A DNA stretch of 64,000 bases from Silene latifolia (taxonomy: Eukaryota > Streptophyta > Magnoliopsida > Caryophyllales > Caryophyllaceae). Position 1 is the first letter of the stretch, and every line of letters begins with the position of its first letter. The stretch lies in NCBI RefSeq assembly GCF_048544455.1, contig NC_133532.1, forward strand, positions 20,710,948 to 20,774,947, written 5' to 3'. Below the pieces are notes generated by a model. It was not told the DNA's origin and ran no database searches. It saw only the letters and a list, made by a program, of their open reading frames with translations. The translations under genes were made by a program, and so were the position numbers. This document shows, piece by piece, positions 43,331-55,519 of the stretch.

Positions 43331-44379
43331 TCTCCTCGGTCTTCATCTCCTGCCCAATCTCAATTCTCAACCTTTATCTCATCTTTATCTCAATTCCATT
43401 ATCTTTTTCCTTAATTATCTAAACCCTTCACTTATGCTTCATGGTTAGAGCGAGGTGTTTGTTATTGCAGAGTAGCGCGATGGTACAGTGGTTGCGTTTG
43501 CCATTAATTATGGCTTGCAACCATACATGGTGGTTCGGCGACAATTTCGACGGTGTTGCTTTAGGGGTTAGTCGATGGCATGCATGTTGATGGAGAAGGT
43601 TTATGGTGGTTTAATTCTGAATATTTGCAAAGGCTCAGGTTTCATCTGAAGCTTACTTGGTAATTACGACACCGGAACAACCGTAACGAAATTACCCAAA
43701 ACTTTCCTACTATAATCTCAATTAGTGGATCAAAGCTTGACATAAGTTTCAGAAATTACCGCGCCTTATTGAACTCGCACGGTATTAACAAATATTTGCC
43801 CGCGGAGAAAAACAGAGTATTGGGGCTGAAGTGGTACCCCTTTTCTTTGTTAAATCCACGTTGTACCTTACAGTTTATATATGGAGTACCTTCTAATTGA
43901 TTTATACTTGATTAATCATTTGCTTTTGTGAACCAACATTTGAGAGTAGTTAAGCTTTGAGCAAAAAAAAAAAAAAAAAAAAAAACGAGCACTTGGACTC
44001 TTGGAGAGTTGGAGCTTAGGTAGTATGTTAAGCTGATATGATGACCATCTCTAAGTTATTCTCAGATGGATAATTGGATAGAGGCATAAAATTGAACTAA
44101 AGTAGGTGACGATGGTTAAAGGTGGGTGAAGTGCGAAGGTGACGAATTATGGCTTGAGTATGTGCTCTGCTGGAAGATGATTAAATGTGCCGTTTCTATA
44201 GGAGTGCTTGGTGGTTGATGAGTTTGGGGTGGTTGATATGGAGATTCCTGGTGAATGTGGTGATTTTGATAGTGGTAGATTTGGTATTTAATGAAGGTTG
44301 ATATGGAGCAAGGAAGAGATGATGATCATGTAAACGGCCAAGTTTACGGAAAAATCATGAGGGTCACGTCTGGGAGTAA
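43331..44379. other. Intergenic DNA with no recognised gene
   Basis: Mixed sequence with a 27-A run at about 43964-43985 that may be another retro-insertion tail. Small ORFs have no recognisable domain. Confidence 0.45.
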
Positions 44380-44468
44380 GTAGGATAGTACAAGGGTACT
44401 GTTGGGAATAACAAAAAGGTAGGGGTATAAGTGAGAAAACAAAGAAACATGAGGGTACAAATGAGAAC
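44380..44468. repeat. Right arm of the possible long inverted repeat
   Basis: The reverse complement matches 37131-37215 (see that entry). Similarity is imperfect and no TSD is resolved. Confidence 0.4.
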
Positions 44469-44559
44469 AACCCTATTTTTTATTTATTTTGAAAGACTTA
44501 AATGTTTATTTAAACTAGGTTTGTAATTTGGAACTTTGTATTTTGTAAGACATTTTCGA

Positions 44560-44760
44560 TTTGACGCATAATAAATTAGTACGAGTATTTGTTTTGTCCT
44601 TTTACGACTTTATGGCCTTTAAATTACCAAATTTTAGGGGTTGGTTATAATGTTCTTCATTTCCTTTATTTTATTATGTTTATTAATTTTTTCTTTTGTT
44701 GTGTCTGTGTCCTAAAAATTTCGAGGTGTCGTATCCCGTCTCCGTGTCATGTCCATGCCA
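44560..44760. mobile_element. Remnant of the CTAGGTTGCACG transposon family
   Basis: Aligns over about 170 bp with 11370-11510, the right end of the element at 10420-11528. Shared phrases are TTTAAATT, GGTTGTAATG/GGTTATAATG, GTGTCCTAAAAA, TCG(TA/AG)G and runs of GTGTC. The terminal CGTGCAACCTAG is missing. It is an old, truncated relative. Confidence 0.7.
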
Positions 44761-45140
44761 TCATCCACCACTCACTGCCGCCCTTATAAAAGTCCACCAC
44801 ATCATAGAAAAACTCTAAAAAAAAGGCTGAGATATTATATTTGCTTCTACACGACAGGGCGACGACAGGAGAGACTTGGGGACCCGGAGAAGGGAGAGCA
44901 GTTGCTAGAGGTTGCAAAGGAGCTGGATGCGGCGGAGGGGTTGGAGGCGGTAGAGGGGCTCGAGCTGGAGGCGGTCGAGGAGCCGGAGGCGGTGGACGAG
45001 CTTGAGGAGCTAGATGCATGCGGCTAAGGATAGATATATGATATGTGGCTAGATATATGATGTGCAGCTAGAGACGTGGATTTTTTGTGGTTATGATATA
45101 TGATATGGGCTAGAGATGTGGATTTGATTTGGTTATGATT
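44761..45140 (+). other. GC-rich GGAGGCGG-type repeat with a small ORF
   Basis: From 44860 to 45025 the DNA is strongly GC-rich with repeated GGAGGCGG(T)(A/C)GAG units, in contrast to its AT-rich surroundings. One frame (44749-45027) reads a Glu/Leu/Ala-rich 92-residue peptide, and another reads Gly/Arg/Ala repeats. Neither is clearly a gene. It may be a piece captured by the adjacent transposon remnant. Confidence 0.35.
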
Positions 45141-46597
45141 TATTATAAGGGATATTAAATATCAATTTATATTTATGTTGATGATTAATTATGATAAATA
45201 AAAAAAATTATATAGTTTTCACGATTTTGTTCTTCAATTCTTTTAAATTTTGAACATACTAATTATCTTAAAACAACGAATCGTATATATAACTCATTAA
45301 GTATACATGTGGATATTTTAATTAACATGCAAATTTACAATAACACTAATGTAAAATTATATATTTATTCTATCTTTTTCTTGATAATTATTTTTTACTT
45401 CTTTAAAAGTTGCCACCTAAAAAATAATAAATCCGGCTCAAACTTTTCAATAGGCCAACGATTAATGCAAAAAAGCACATATAATTTCATAAAAAATCAC
45501 ACAATAAATATACAAAACCATGAGCAAAAATGTGAATATCAACCCTATATAAACCGCCACCATTACCACTCAGCCCACCTTCACTTTCTCATACTGCTTT
45601 CCATTAAAAATCCAATCACTCTATTTCCATTTGTTCATTTTTTTTCTTCAATTTTTCAAAATTTTTCATCAATTCAATTAACTTTATTCACATATTAATC
45701 AGTATTTGATCAAACTTTCACTTAATCCCAAATTTAACCCTGAAAATTAAACCCCAAAATAGTGTTTTCCTAGGTGGGTATCCAAAAGTGATCAATTAAG
45801 CAATTATATAATAAAATTGCACCTAGGTTTTGGGAACCATAAATAATACAAGATATTATGTAACCGCGACAGAGGCATGAGTTGCGCCACACCTAAGGTC
45901 TCCAAAAGACCTTTAAGTCACTTAAATTTACAAACTACAATAGTCATGAAGCGGTGTCAAGTAGTGTGTCGTTTCTTGGTCTTCCAGGAAATAAGAAATC
46001 AACCAAAAAAAATCAATCAGACCTGTAACAGAACAGATAAGTCCGAAGGAAGCCGCCCCGATCAGAATTACATTGACCAAACACTTTCATAATGAAACAA
46101 GATAATTGACCCGATATCCCTTTTAAATAGCGTACTATTAGACCGAAGCAAGATACCTCTAATGGCTCCCAATCTAAGTTATCTTATATTTATATATAAA
46201 CTCGGTTGGCAAATTCTAAATGTGCCACGTGGCAAATGTGGTATATTCATCCTTAATTACAATCACTGATATGTCCGCTAAAACATTAATTATGTACATT
46301 AATTTAACATAAATTTCAACAATAATTTAATAAAAATTATTTATTAGATTACATTAATAACTACAATGATTATTTTTAAAAAATAATTTGAGAAAATTTA
46401 TAAAATTAAAATTTTTAAATATATCACGAAAAATATTTTTTCTTGAGTATAACTTTCATTATAGGTATTAAAATATTAAATTCAGTAGATAGTACAACCA
46501 AATGGCCTGGTGAAGTAAATATATTATTTATTTATTTATTGTTTAAATTCATGTAGATAGTATAACCAAATCGTAAAGTAAATTATCTAAAACAATT
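45141..46597. other. AT-rich intergenic DNA
   Basis: No gene recognised. Near 46480-46590 a GTAGATAGTA(C/T)AACCAAAT phrase occurs twice, 70 bp apart, just before LINE D. ORFs here are AT-driven. Confidence 0.5.
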
Positions 46598-46767
46598 TTA
46601 GACGAAAATAAATACGTCTAGGATTTAGGGCTTCGTCCAAAAATTCCTAGGGCTTTTTCGTCTATTGATTCTTAGATTCCTCATTTCACTCAAGGCTTTC
46701 TCTGACGATCTTGATTGTGAGAGTGGTTTCTTCTGGTGCTTTTTCTTTGGTGCTTTTGTTTTTTATG

Positions 46768-48157
46768 CAGGAACAGGAGATGAATGACACGCGTGGTCAG
46801 AGCCCGAACGGGAAAGAGATTGTGGAAGAGGGGGTTGCGCAGGAACCATCGATCTTTGAATGGGATGATGAGAATGATGAGGGTGATCAACGCAGTAACC
46901 TTATGCTAGTGGGCAAAATATGGGCGTCGCGAACAATAAATGTGAAGGTTGCCATCGATACCATGATTAAGTTATGGAATCCGACGAAACCGATAGTTGG
47001 CAATGTTGTGGATGCAAAGGAGAAAACATTTCTTTTCAAATTTGGTTCGGAGCGAGACAAAAGCAGGGTTTTAGAGGGGTAGTCGTGGCATTTCGACAGC
47101 TTCGCTTGGTGCTTTAATGAACCAAATGACAAAGGTAAACTCTCTGATGTGTTGTTATTTCGTTTACCCATCTGGACTAGGGTTTATGACCTTCCCATTC
47201 AAGGGAGGTTGAATAAATCAAATGTGCAGAAAATAGGAGCGAGTCTGAGGTCGTTCATTGATGTCAAGATGGGGCCTAATACTGAACTTGATAGAGCTAT
47301 AAGAATTAGGGTGCTTCATGATGTCTGACAACCTCTGAGGTCGTCTATTCCTATTAAGATGAAAGCGGGGAAGTCGGTGGATTTTGATGTTAAATACGAG
47401 AGATTACCTATTTTCTGCTATGGATGTGGCGTTATTGGCCATGGCGAAAAAGATTGCGATGATGGGCCATATGAGGAGGGCGAATTAAAATTTGGAGAGT
47501 GGTTACGGGCGTCACCGTGAAAAATTACTAAGACGACAAATGAGGGGGCTGGGACTGGGAATGCTAGGCGTGCTCTAACTCCTGAGTTTGAAGCGACAGA
47601 GAAGAAGGATAATAAAGCTGATATTGCTCGAATGATTGACAAGCTTCAAACGATTGCTATTGATTTGAAAAAAAAGGGGGGGAAAGGAGACTACCTGGCT
47701 GGTGGGATGCAGATTGTAGAACAGAGGGAGGAGTGAGAGGTTGGAGTAAGTGTAGGGGGTGAGATGGAGAGGGTGCGGGGTAGGAAAGGGCGGGAAGGAG
47801 GGGGAGGAGATAAAGTGACTATTAACCATGATATCTTATTGGTAAATACGGAGGGGCAAAATGTGATGGAGGCGGATGAAAGAAGGATACGGGGGGATAG
47901 GAGGGCCAGACGGGAATGTTTCGATGAGGGAAGGTCAGGGTGAGGGAGTGGGAAACAGCAAGGGGAAGAGTTTGAAGATATTGGCGAGGGCGGTAAGTGG
48001 TGTTGAACATGGGGTTGGTGCACACGAAGCAGGAAAAAGTAGCCGTGAAGATGGTGATGGTGATGAGTTCGTTAAGCGTATAAAAGTGACGATAGACGGG
48101 GCCGTCTTAATACCTGAGGCGGAGGTTGAGGGCACTCAACCGCGCTGGGCCCAATGA
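46768..48157 (+). pseudogene. LINE D ORF1: DUF4283 and zinc knuckle protein
   Basis: Starts MQEQEMNDTRG. DUF4283 runs about 46890-47200 (NLMLVGKIWASR; FLFKFGSERDK). An intact CCHC knuckle (CYGCGVIGHGEKDC) follows at about 47420-47460, then a low-complexity tail to about 48157. Stops at 47080 (TAG), 47326 (TGA) and 47518 (TGA) interrupt it. The ORF2 ATG at 48154 overlaps the ORF1 end as in LINE A. Confidence 0.85.
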
Positions 48158-48852
48158 ATCTTTTAAGCATTAACTGTCGGGGCTTGGGCAACCCCGACGC
48201 AGTGAGAGCCCTTTGTGTTCTAGTGCGAAGGGAAGCCCCGACCATACTATTTTTATGCGAGATGAAATTGTGTGGTCGTGATATGAGGCGGGTGAGGGAG
48301 AGTTTGGATGGCTATTTTGGGATGGAGGTGGATAGTATGGGCAGATCGGGGGGTCTTGCATTTTTGTGGTGGAGGGATATAAATTGTACTTTTGTATTAG
48401 CTTCGGCACATCATATGGATTTTATAATATAGGATGATAGTAAGGAATGAAGGGTAACAAGTTTTTATGGGTGGCCAGGTGTTAGTGATCGTCATTTGTC
48501 TTGGGAACTCCTTCGGGTGCTTAGCAGACAATCCTCCTTGCCTTGGATATGTGTTGGAGACTTTAATGAAGTTCTCTACTCTACGGAAATAAAAGGTGGA
48601 AGTCGGCCGCAATGGCAAATGAATAACTTTCAAGCTCATGTGGATGATTGTGGACTGAGGGACGTGGTATGGGAGGGATACCAGTTCACTTTTGACAATG
48701 GTCAGGTTGGGGACGCTAATTGGCAGAGTATGCTAGATCGGGCTATGTGTACGAGAAATTGGATGGATATGTTCCCATATGCGAAATTGTTTCACTTGGA
48801 CCGTGAGTGGTCTGATCACACGCCTATTAAGCTGGTACTGGACAAGAGGAAT
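48154..48852 (+). pseudogene. LINE D ORF2, endonuclease domain (split gene, part 1)
   Basis: Starts MNLLSINCRGLGN. APE endonuclease motifs: CEMK, CVGDFNEVLY, MLDRAM and WSDHTPIKL. TAG and TGA stops lie near 48430-48450. The frame runs straight into the Copia insertion at VLDKRN and continues at 60398. Confidence 0.9.
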
Positions 48853-50121
48853 TGTTAGGATTCATTAATTCCATTAGTATACATATTCATAGTATGATGG
48901 TTTAATTTAGTCATAAAATTAAAACAAGATCTTATGCATGCAAGCATAAAACAAAGTAGAGGAAAAATCGTCACTTCTTACATTGGTGTTTTGGATTTAT
49001 TGGGCACCAACAAGATCTCCTACTTGTTAGTTCTTGAGCTTTCCAACAATGGATGAACTAAGATTCAAATTAGAATCTCTCCCAAAAGTTTATACCCAAG
49101 GAACACCCTTAATAACTGAGCTAGTAATAATACTAATCTTACTTAAAATTTGGACACAAAAATATTGATTTTGTTCTCCTCTATTTCGGTTAAGAGGAGA
49201 GGATTTTGTGTGTATTTCTTACTCTAAAATATTTCACAAATGTAAAGAGTAGAGGATTTTTCTTACACTAGAAAAATAGAAGAGTAGTGAATGAATAATA
49301 GAGGAATCCATTTTGTTCCTCTTGGTAGAAAAACCGGTGGGAGGGTGGTCTAAGGGGAGCTAATGCATGGTCTTGTTCTTCTCTAGGTGAGACTAGGCAT
49401 GCAAGGCTAGATATTAGGCTTAATCATCATGTTTCCATTTAAAAATGAAACACAATATTAACCCTAAACCCCTCCATAATTTCGGTACACTTAGGATAAA
49501 ATGGGTAGTCCATTTTATTTTGTCATTTGTCAATTTTGTCATGTGTCACATGTTACATGACATGTTACACTATAATGTATTTTTAACATATTAAAAATCA
49601 ACATATTAATAAAATATGTCACATACAAAATTAACTAGTAATTCTTAATTACTTGTACCAAAATGGTTTATCAAATTATAAATTTACAACAGCTTGTATT
49701 TATAATAAATTATTCATTATGTTTCAATTGTTTCGTAAACAATAATTTTATCTAAGTAATAAAACAATTTGATTACTTAGTACGTATCTTATTTAATCGA
49801 ATTACAATGAGACACGTTAATTTTACTCACAAAATCATCCGTCAATTTTAAGCAATTTAATTAACTCGTATCGGCATACGATTAATTAAATAACCAATTA
49901 AGAGTATTTTCCTATAGGTATGACCTAAGGGGATCAACTGATCACCACCGTCGCACGACAGTAATGTCAAACTCTAGTCAGCCAATCATTACCGATATGT
50001 GTGGACCAGTTGATCAGAAATATTACTTCCCACATGTATTCTTAAATATGAGATTTAAACATGTGATCATTATGATCGACAGTTGTGATCGCATTATTGT
50101 CGGAGGACACTTATTCCAACA
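48853..50121 (-). repeat. 3' LTR of the gag-only Copia element
   Basis: 1269 bp, TGTTAGGATTC... to ...TATTCCAACA. Nearly identical to 57679-60397 after removal of the Helitron. It shows the empty Helitron target AATAAATTATTCAT. Confidence 0.93.
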
Positions 50122-51569
50122 ATTTCCCACTTTTCCTCGACAAGTATGCGTCACCAATTCTCTTGTCCTATTACTATTTCCCACTCAATGCAAGGTGTCT
50201 TTCGGGTCGTACTTGCAAGTGATCATATCGAGAGTGGTTTCCTCAATCTGGAGAATAACTGATTGACCGGAATTATCTACCATAGATACCTTCCGAGCGT
50301 GGCCACGCATTTCCAGTTCATTACTCCTCGTGTGGCCCTGAGATATTGTTTTAACCCTGACAAGGGATGGACAATTCCTATCGCACTATTCCCTTCGATT
50401 AGCCACATCCATCATAACCCAAAATATGTCCATTTGACCCCATTTACGAAGGTCGTAGTAACATAAATCAAAGTTAATCTGAAACTGTGCCACCTTAGGC
50501 GAACGGTCTTTAGTCAAAGAATTGACTCATTAGAATACTATAGTAGCTCTCGCCACGACCAGGCTATATAAATTTGCCAGAACTCTATAAGCGGTCATTA
50601 GCCTGACAAAGTGTTCCTAACAGTCTGCCTATGTGATCGACTAGTCATCTCACATGACTCCATGGCACTTGAACTTGCCATCAATCGCATCATACTCTAG
50701 TCACTTCGAGACGTCACCTCATGTAAGTGACTATGGGCGAATACAATGTTAATCCGTATTCACTTTAACGGGGTTCAATTGTCTCTACAACCCTTTTGGA
50801 TGTAACAAAGTATAAGGTGAGTTAATAATAACTCAAACGACAAATGTGGACATCACATTTGGGTAGTCAATGCCATATTACTACCTTGTGATGTATATTG
50901 TAAGTGTGTAAACACTAGTCATTTGCAATATGAGTTTAACACACTATGTATCCATGTGTTCAAACTCTTGAATTGCATTTTCCTTTATTTTCATGTTTGT
51001 CTTACATAGCATGAATCTCACCAAGTACATGTCTAGTTTCCCAAACTAGGTTTAGGTTCTTTATTTTGAGAGAACTTTCTTGTTGTTTATCACATAACAA
51101 ACGAATTATGGTGGACGACATAACTTGCACTAGTCAAGTGTTCTTCCAACTCATAATGTACCAGGTGTATGTTTTGTAGGATCTTGCAACAATTGTCAAG
51201 ATGATTAGCCTAGCACTTCTCATAAGTCCTAGCAAATTTGAAAATACTAGTTTTGAGTAACTTCTTACTATAACCAAGTATCTTTTCAAACTTCTTATTT
51301 CTCCTTTTAGCTTAATTAGCTTAGGATTTTCATAAATCCGTATGCGTTTTCGAAACTTCAATATGTGCAACTTCTTGTCACATAACAGAGTGTTCTATCA
51401 AATACTAGAATAGCTCATTAGTTCTCCTCGAGAATTCATGACGATTCTTATATGGCTTACCAATGATTCATCATGCTCTTAAGCATATGATTCATTATAG
51501 GACATGTGCATGATTATTCTAATGGCGGAAACATTAGTAATTTTTAATCATGTAATCAACCATTCTTAG

Positions 51570-52941
51570 TGATACGTGCATTTTGTATAGTCTTTTTAGC
51601 CTATTTCAGCACGTATTTCCATGCATTTTTATACCGTTTATATAGAATTTTGCCCCGAATTGGCTACTTTGGTTCGTTTTGTCCGTTTTGTAGAAATGAA
51701 TGTGAAAGTAGTGGAATTGTACCCTTTTTCGTCCTCTTTGCATGCATTTAGAGGAGACGGGATTTTCCAGAGTGAGATACTGCATTGGGAAGCGTCAAGG
51801 CACGGTTTACGAGGTAGTCGGTGACGAATCTGAGCTGAAATGAAGACAAAATACTCGATCGAGTGGTTTATTCACTCGATCGAATGGTTTCTGCATCCAT
51901 GGTTGTTTGATCGAGTAGTTTCCTACTCGATCCAGAAGTTGCTGAAAGGGAGTTACTCGATCGAGTAACTATTCTACTCGATCGAGTAGATTGTGCTGAG
52001 GTTTGCTCGATCGAGTGGTTTTATTCCACTCGATCGAGTGGTTTCTGCTGTTATGGGCTTTAATTAGCCCGTGAGTTGATTTATTTCGATAAACTTAGTT
52101 ATTTTCTATTTAAGCACGCTTTACTAGGTCATTAGGGCGATCTTGGATCTTAATCAGTTTTACACAGAGAACTTTATTACGTTGCTTTTTCCCTTTCACT
52201 GTAACCTTGTTCTCGGAATTGTTTTGCTCGGATTTTGTGTTCTTTACGCCGGATTCACACGATTGTAATTCCTTTCCCTTTTATTAGTAATAATCAATCA
52301 TTTGTTTGCTTTAATTGCTTGTTTACCTCATTTAATCCTTTGCCCTAATTTACTTTTATGCATTTTAATCGTTGTTTCAGTATGTTTATTGTTAATTCTT
52401 TGTTTATTGTTAGTTTTGATATTAATAGCAATATGAGTAGCTAAATTTAATGCATGTTGGGATTAGGGGATCTGCGGTAGGAATGTGACGATGTAGTAAA
52501 TGAAATAGATGAATTAATTGTGAGATTCTGTCACCATAGCAATTTAATTGTATTTATCGACTTAGTTGAGTCCACGCTTCTGAGTCATCTCTTTAATCTG
52601 GCTAAAATTAATCCTAGATCGAAAGATTGGACTAAATAGGCCTGCTATGAACAGTAGACTACCACGGCGAGAATGAAAGTTAAGTTAGTGGTTTTTTAGG
52701 ATAGAAAGTGGACCGAAAGGACCTTTCCACATCCGTCTTGCATTAATTCGTCTGAGTTGTTTACAGCTGAGTCACTGGACTATCGTAGTGAACCGAATTC
52801 CCGACATGTCCCTTCTCTATCTGATAGTTTAATCCTATTTTCTTGCCTTTACTGCTCTTGTCTCTATTTCTCTTCCTACTTCCCTAGCTATATAGTTAGT
52901 TTAGTTAGTTTATTTTTGATAGGTACACGACAGACGTATCA
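51570..52941 (+). mobile_element. Solo LTR (TGATACGT...ACGTATCA) in the gag-only element
   Basis: 1372 bp with 8-bp terminal inverted repeats TGATACGT/ACGTATCA and an exact 5-bp TSD CTTAG (51565-51569 and 52942-52946). It has eight CTCGATCGAG-type copies at 51852-52049, a TATA-like TATTTAAG at 52107-52114, and leader-like sequence beyond. Layout matches the LTR in FKBP62 intron 1. Assignment to an Athila/Tat-like Ty3 group is inference. Confidence 0.85.
51852..52049 (+). repeat. Array of the palindrome ACTCGATCGAGT in the solo LTR
   Basis: About eight perfect or one-mismatch copies of CTCGATCGAG at irregular spacing, mostly in facing pairs separated by 10-25 bp. They lie in the U3-like part, upstream of the TATA-like box. 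The motif is self-complementary. Confidence 0.85.
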
Positions 52942-54622
52942 CTTAGGTTCAATGAATGACCATGACTGCTTATGGTAATTCCATTTTCATCGATATGAAT
53001 AAACTACATTTCTCGTTGATTTGATGTGCATATCTCAATGCCTATCCAACATCTCATGTTGTGATTGGATTCATCTTAGTCCATTTTCATCCAGAATTGA
53101 AAACTCAAATACTTCTTTGTGAAAGACAATACTAGCTCGTCATTCTCAATGAGTAATGAGTTATAAATTTTACAAGATGATTGCTCCCAGTAAATTTCAT
53201 GTCTTCACATGATAATTTCAAACTCCCACTCAATTCCACATGTTTCGTATTTGACTACTCAATCGAAACATTTCAAGAATTGAAATCAATTTTGCTTTGC
53301 CAAGTTATTAAGATAAAACCATATATGTTTCCAACATATCTTTTCAAAATATCTATTTTGAAAATTTTTCAATCTTAAACTTATGGAAAGAGATTTTAAT
53401 CTCTAACTCATTCATTTTTATAATGATGCGTAACAATGTCATTACTTAAATGTGAAATCCCATTTAATACACGTCCTTCTCAAAATACCCTTTTCGGAAG
53501 GAGGTTTAACCATTTCATTTTCATAATGAAGTTAAGTAACGACACCAGCGTGGTTAACAATTAACTTAGCTCTTGTAGACATCAGCATATCTTTCTTTGC
53601 AACTTTTAATCATAAATCTCATTTATATTCAAGGATGCAACTTTGTTTCATTTAGGCTCTTAAGTAAATATCAATATTGAAACTCTATTTATATCTAGGT
53701 CATAAACTAGCAAAATCTCTGGTTGAGACTTTTCTTTAGTCATTATCTTTCAAGAACTTTCTTTTGGTCTCCTCGTGTAGTTATCTTAAGAACATATTCT
53801 TTTGATTACTTCACTTATCTTAAGAACATATTCTTTCGATTACTTCACTTGGTCTCTTTTGTCATGTAGATCTCATCTAATCATGTATACTATCTATTTT
53901 GGTATACAAATCATTCTTTCTTTCGTAGATCTCATTTACTCAAGCATACAAATTATTCTTTGTATTCTTTGTGTCTTCATTTTTCTCCCACTCTATCTTT
54001 AGAATAAATACACTAGATATTCAAAGATAGCTTATGAGACACAAATAATGATTTTGAAGTAGAAGGAGAATTATCTCATAGATTGACTAATAGATTTTAG
54101 ATTTGATGGGTGTACTTGGTAATTGACATTCCTTTATGAGAGTTCATCAACTCAACATCAGTTTATAATTGATCATACACAAGTTTCAAGCTTGTGGACA
54201 TATAATGAATCCTATCATTATAATTGTCAATTGATTCAATTTAAGTAGATGTTCATATGTTTCTATGTGCAAGCATATAAAGACGAATTTTAGAACAAAC
54301 AAATACGATAAAAGGGATGACTTGGGTTGCAAGCCAAGCCACCAAAATCCAAAATACAACCATTGTTTAGAAGGATCACACATTTCCATGTCGAACACGG
54401 AAATCAAAATAGTTCTAAAATCCATAACATTAAAATAAAGACAATAATAAAAGCCAAGCTTCATTGGTAGCTACTCCTAGCTCCTTCATGATTTCTTAAG
54501 CTTGCTTCTCTTTTCCCTTGTCGTTGCTTGGAGGAGGCCCTATTTACAATAAAAGGGGGATACATTATCACAACTTGTATCAAAATACCATAGTTGAATT
54601 AGAAACATAAAAGAAAGGATAG

Positions 54623-55519
54623 TCAATTACCTACTGGAGTGATCTTTCCAGCTTTGATGTCACCAAGATACTTAGAAAAATTCCTCTTCCAATGTCCAAC
54701 ACCATTACAATAATGACATTTATCAAGAGGACCCTTCTTGGGTTTGGAAGTGCTAGCTTCAAAAGTCCTAGCCTTGGTGTTCATGGGAGCTTGCCTCTTA
54801 CTCTTTTTCCCATTCTTCTTGAACTTCCCCTTGCTCTTAGTTCTTATATTTAGCACATCCTTAGGTGGGCTAACATTTAGTCTCATGTCTCTTTCGGCTT
54901 GCACAAGTAACTTGTGCAACTCCTCAAGAGACACGTCCTTCTCTTGCATATTGAAATTCACCCGGAATTGCACATATGCTTTGGCTTTGGATAAGGAGTG
55001 AAGAATCCTATCAACAATGAGCTCCTTGGGGATTTCAACCTTTTGAATTTTCAATGTCTCGACTAGCTCCAATAATTTGATCACGAGAGGGCTAACCTTT
55101 TGGCCCTCCTTGAAATCGAGATCAAAGAATGCCGAGGCCGCCTCATATTGGACGATCCTCGGTGTTTGTGAGAACATTGTCACAAGTTTGGAATAGATTT
55201 CATAAGCGGTGCTCATTTTAAAGGCTCTCCTTTGAAGATCCGCCTCCATAGCAAAAATCAACACATTTTTTATAGCGGCGGATTCTTTGTGGTAAGCCTC
55301 ATATGCTTCCCTAGTGGCGGCACTCGACCTAGCATTAGGTTCGGGTGGAGAGGCCTCAATGAGGTAACGAAGCTTGTCGTTACCTTGAGCGGCTAATTTG
55401 AGTTGGGCATCCCAATCGGAGAAATTTGACCCATTCTTTTCAAGTTTACAACGATCCATGAAGGATCGGAGCCATGAAACATTAGTGAGAGCGTGTGCGT
55501 TGTTGTTTGGTGCGACCAT
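54623..55519 (-). CDS. Gag of the gag-only Copia element
   Basis: 298 residues starting MVAPNNNAHALT, uninterrupted. A UBN2-type gag domain covers about residues 30-225 (FSDWDAQLKLAAQG, AYEIYSKLVTMF, LHKLLVQAERDMRL). A Lys-rich stretch follows, then a zinc knuckle CHYCNGVGHWKRNF in which the last Cys is Phe, so one zinc ligand is lost. Gag would form particles. With no pol nearby, reverse transcription must come from another element. Confidence 0.9.
   Translation of the reverse strand: MVAPNNNAHALTNVSWLRSFMDRCKLEKNGSNFSDWDAQLKLAAQGNDKLRYLIEASPPEPNARSSAATREAYEAYHKESAAIKNVLIFAMEADLQRRAFKMSTAYEIYSKLVTMFSQTPRIVQYEAASAFFDLDFKEGQKVSPLVIKLLELVETLKIQKVEIPKELIVDRILHSLSKAKAYVQFRVNFNMQEKDVSLEELHKLLVQAERDMRLNVSPPKDVLNIRTKSKGKFKKNGKKSKRQAPMNTKARTFEASTSKPKKGPLDKCHYCNGVGHWKRNFSKYLGDIKAGKITPVGN

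Larger units (their letters stand above)
46598..48852 (+). mobile_element. LINE D, left part (5' UTR, ORF1, start of ORF2)
   Basis: L1-type element on the + strand. The start is approximate (GACGAAAATAAATACGTC...). It is cut at 48852 inside ORF2 by the Copia-type element 48853-60397 and resumes at 60398 after the TSD GGAAT. Confidence 0.88.
50122..54622. other. Non-coding body of the gag-only Copia element
   Basis: About 3.1 kb of element-specific DNA plus a solo LTR insertion at 51570-52941. No pol domain was found in the small ORFs on either strand. The part next to the PPT (50140-51130) reads like the long 3' non-coding region typical of this type of element. Confidence 0.6.

Noticed and set aside
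43964-43985. A run as the tail of another retro-insertion
   Set aside because: I could not find a matching TSD or element sequence next to it.
44749-45027. 92-residue Glu/Leu-rich ORF as a gene
   Set aside because: Low-complexity repeat in all frames, no start context and no known domain. Kept only as a GC-rich repeat.
45309-45698. 129-residue plus-strand ORF
   Set aside because: AT-driven composition, no domain, no splice or promoter context.
51852-52049. CRISPR-like array of ACTCGATCGAGT
   Set aside because: The units are short palindromes with irregular spacing inside a plant LTR, and there is no Cas gene or eukaryotic precedent.
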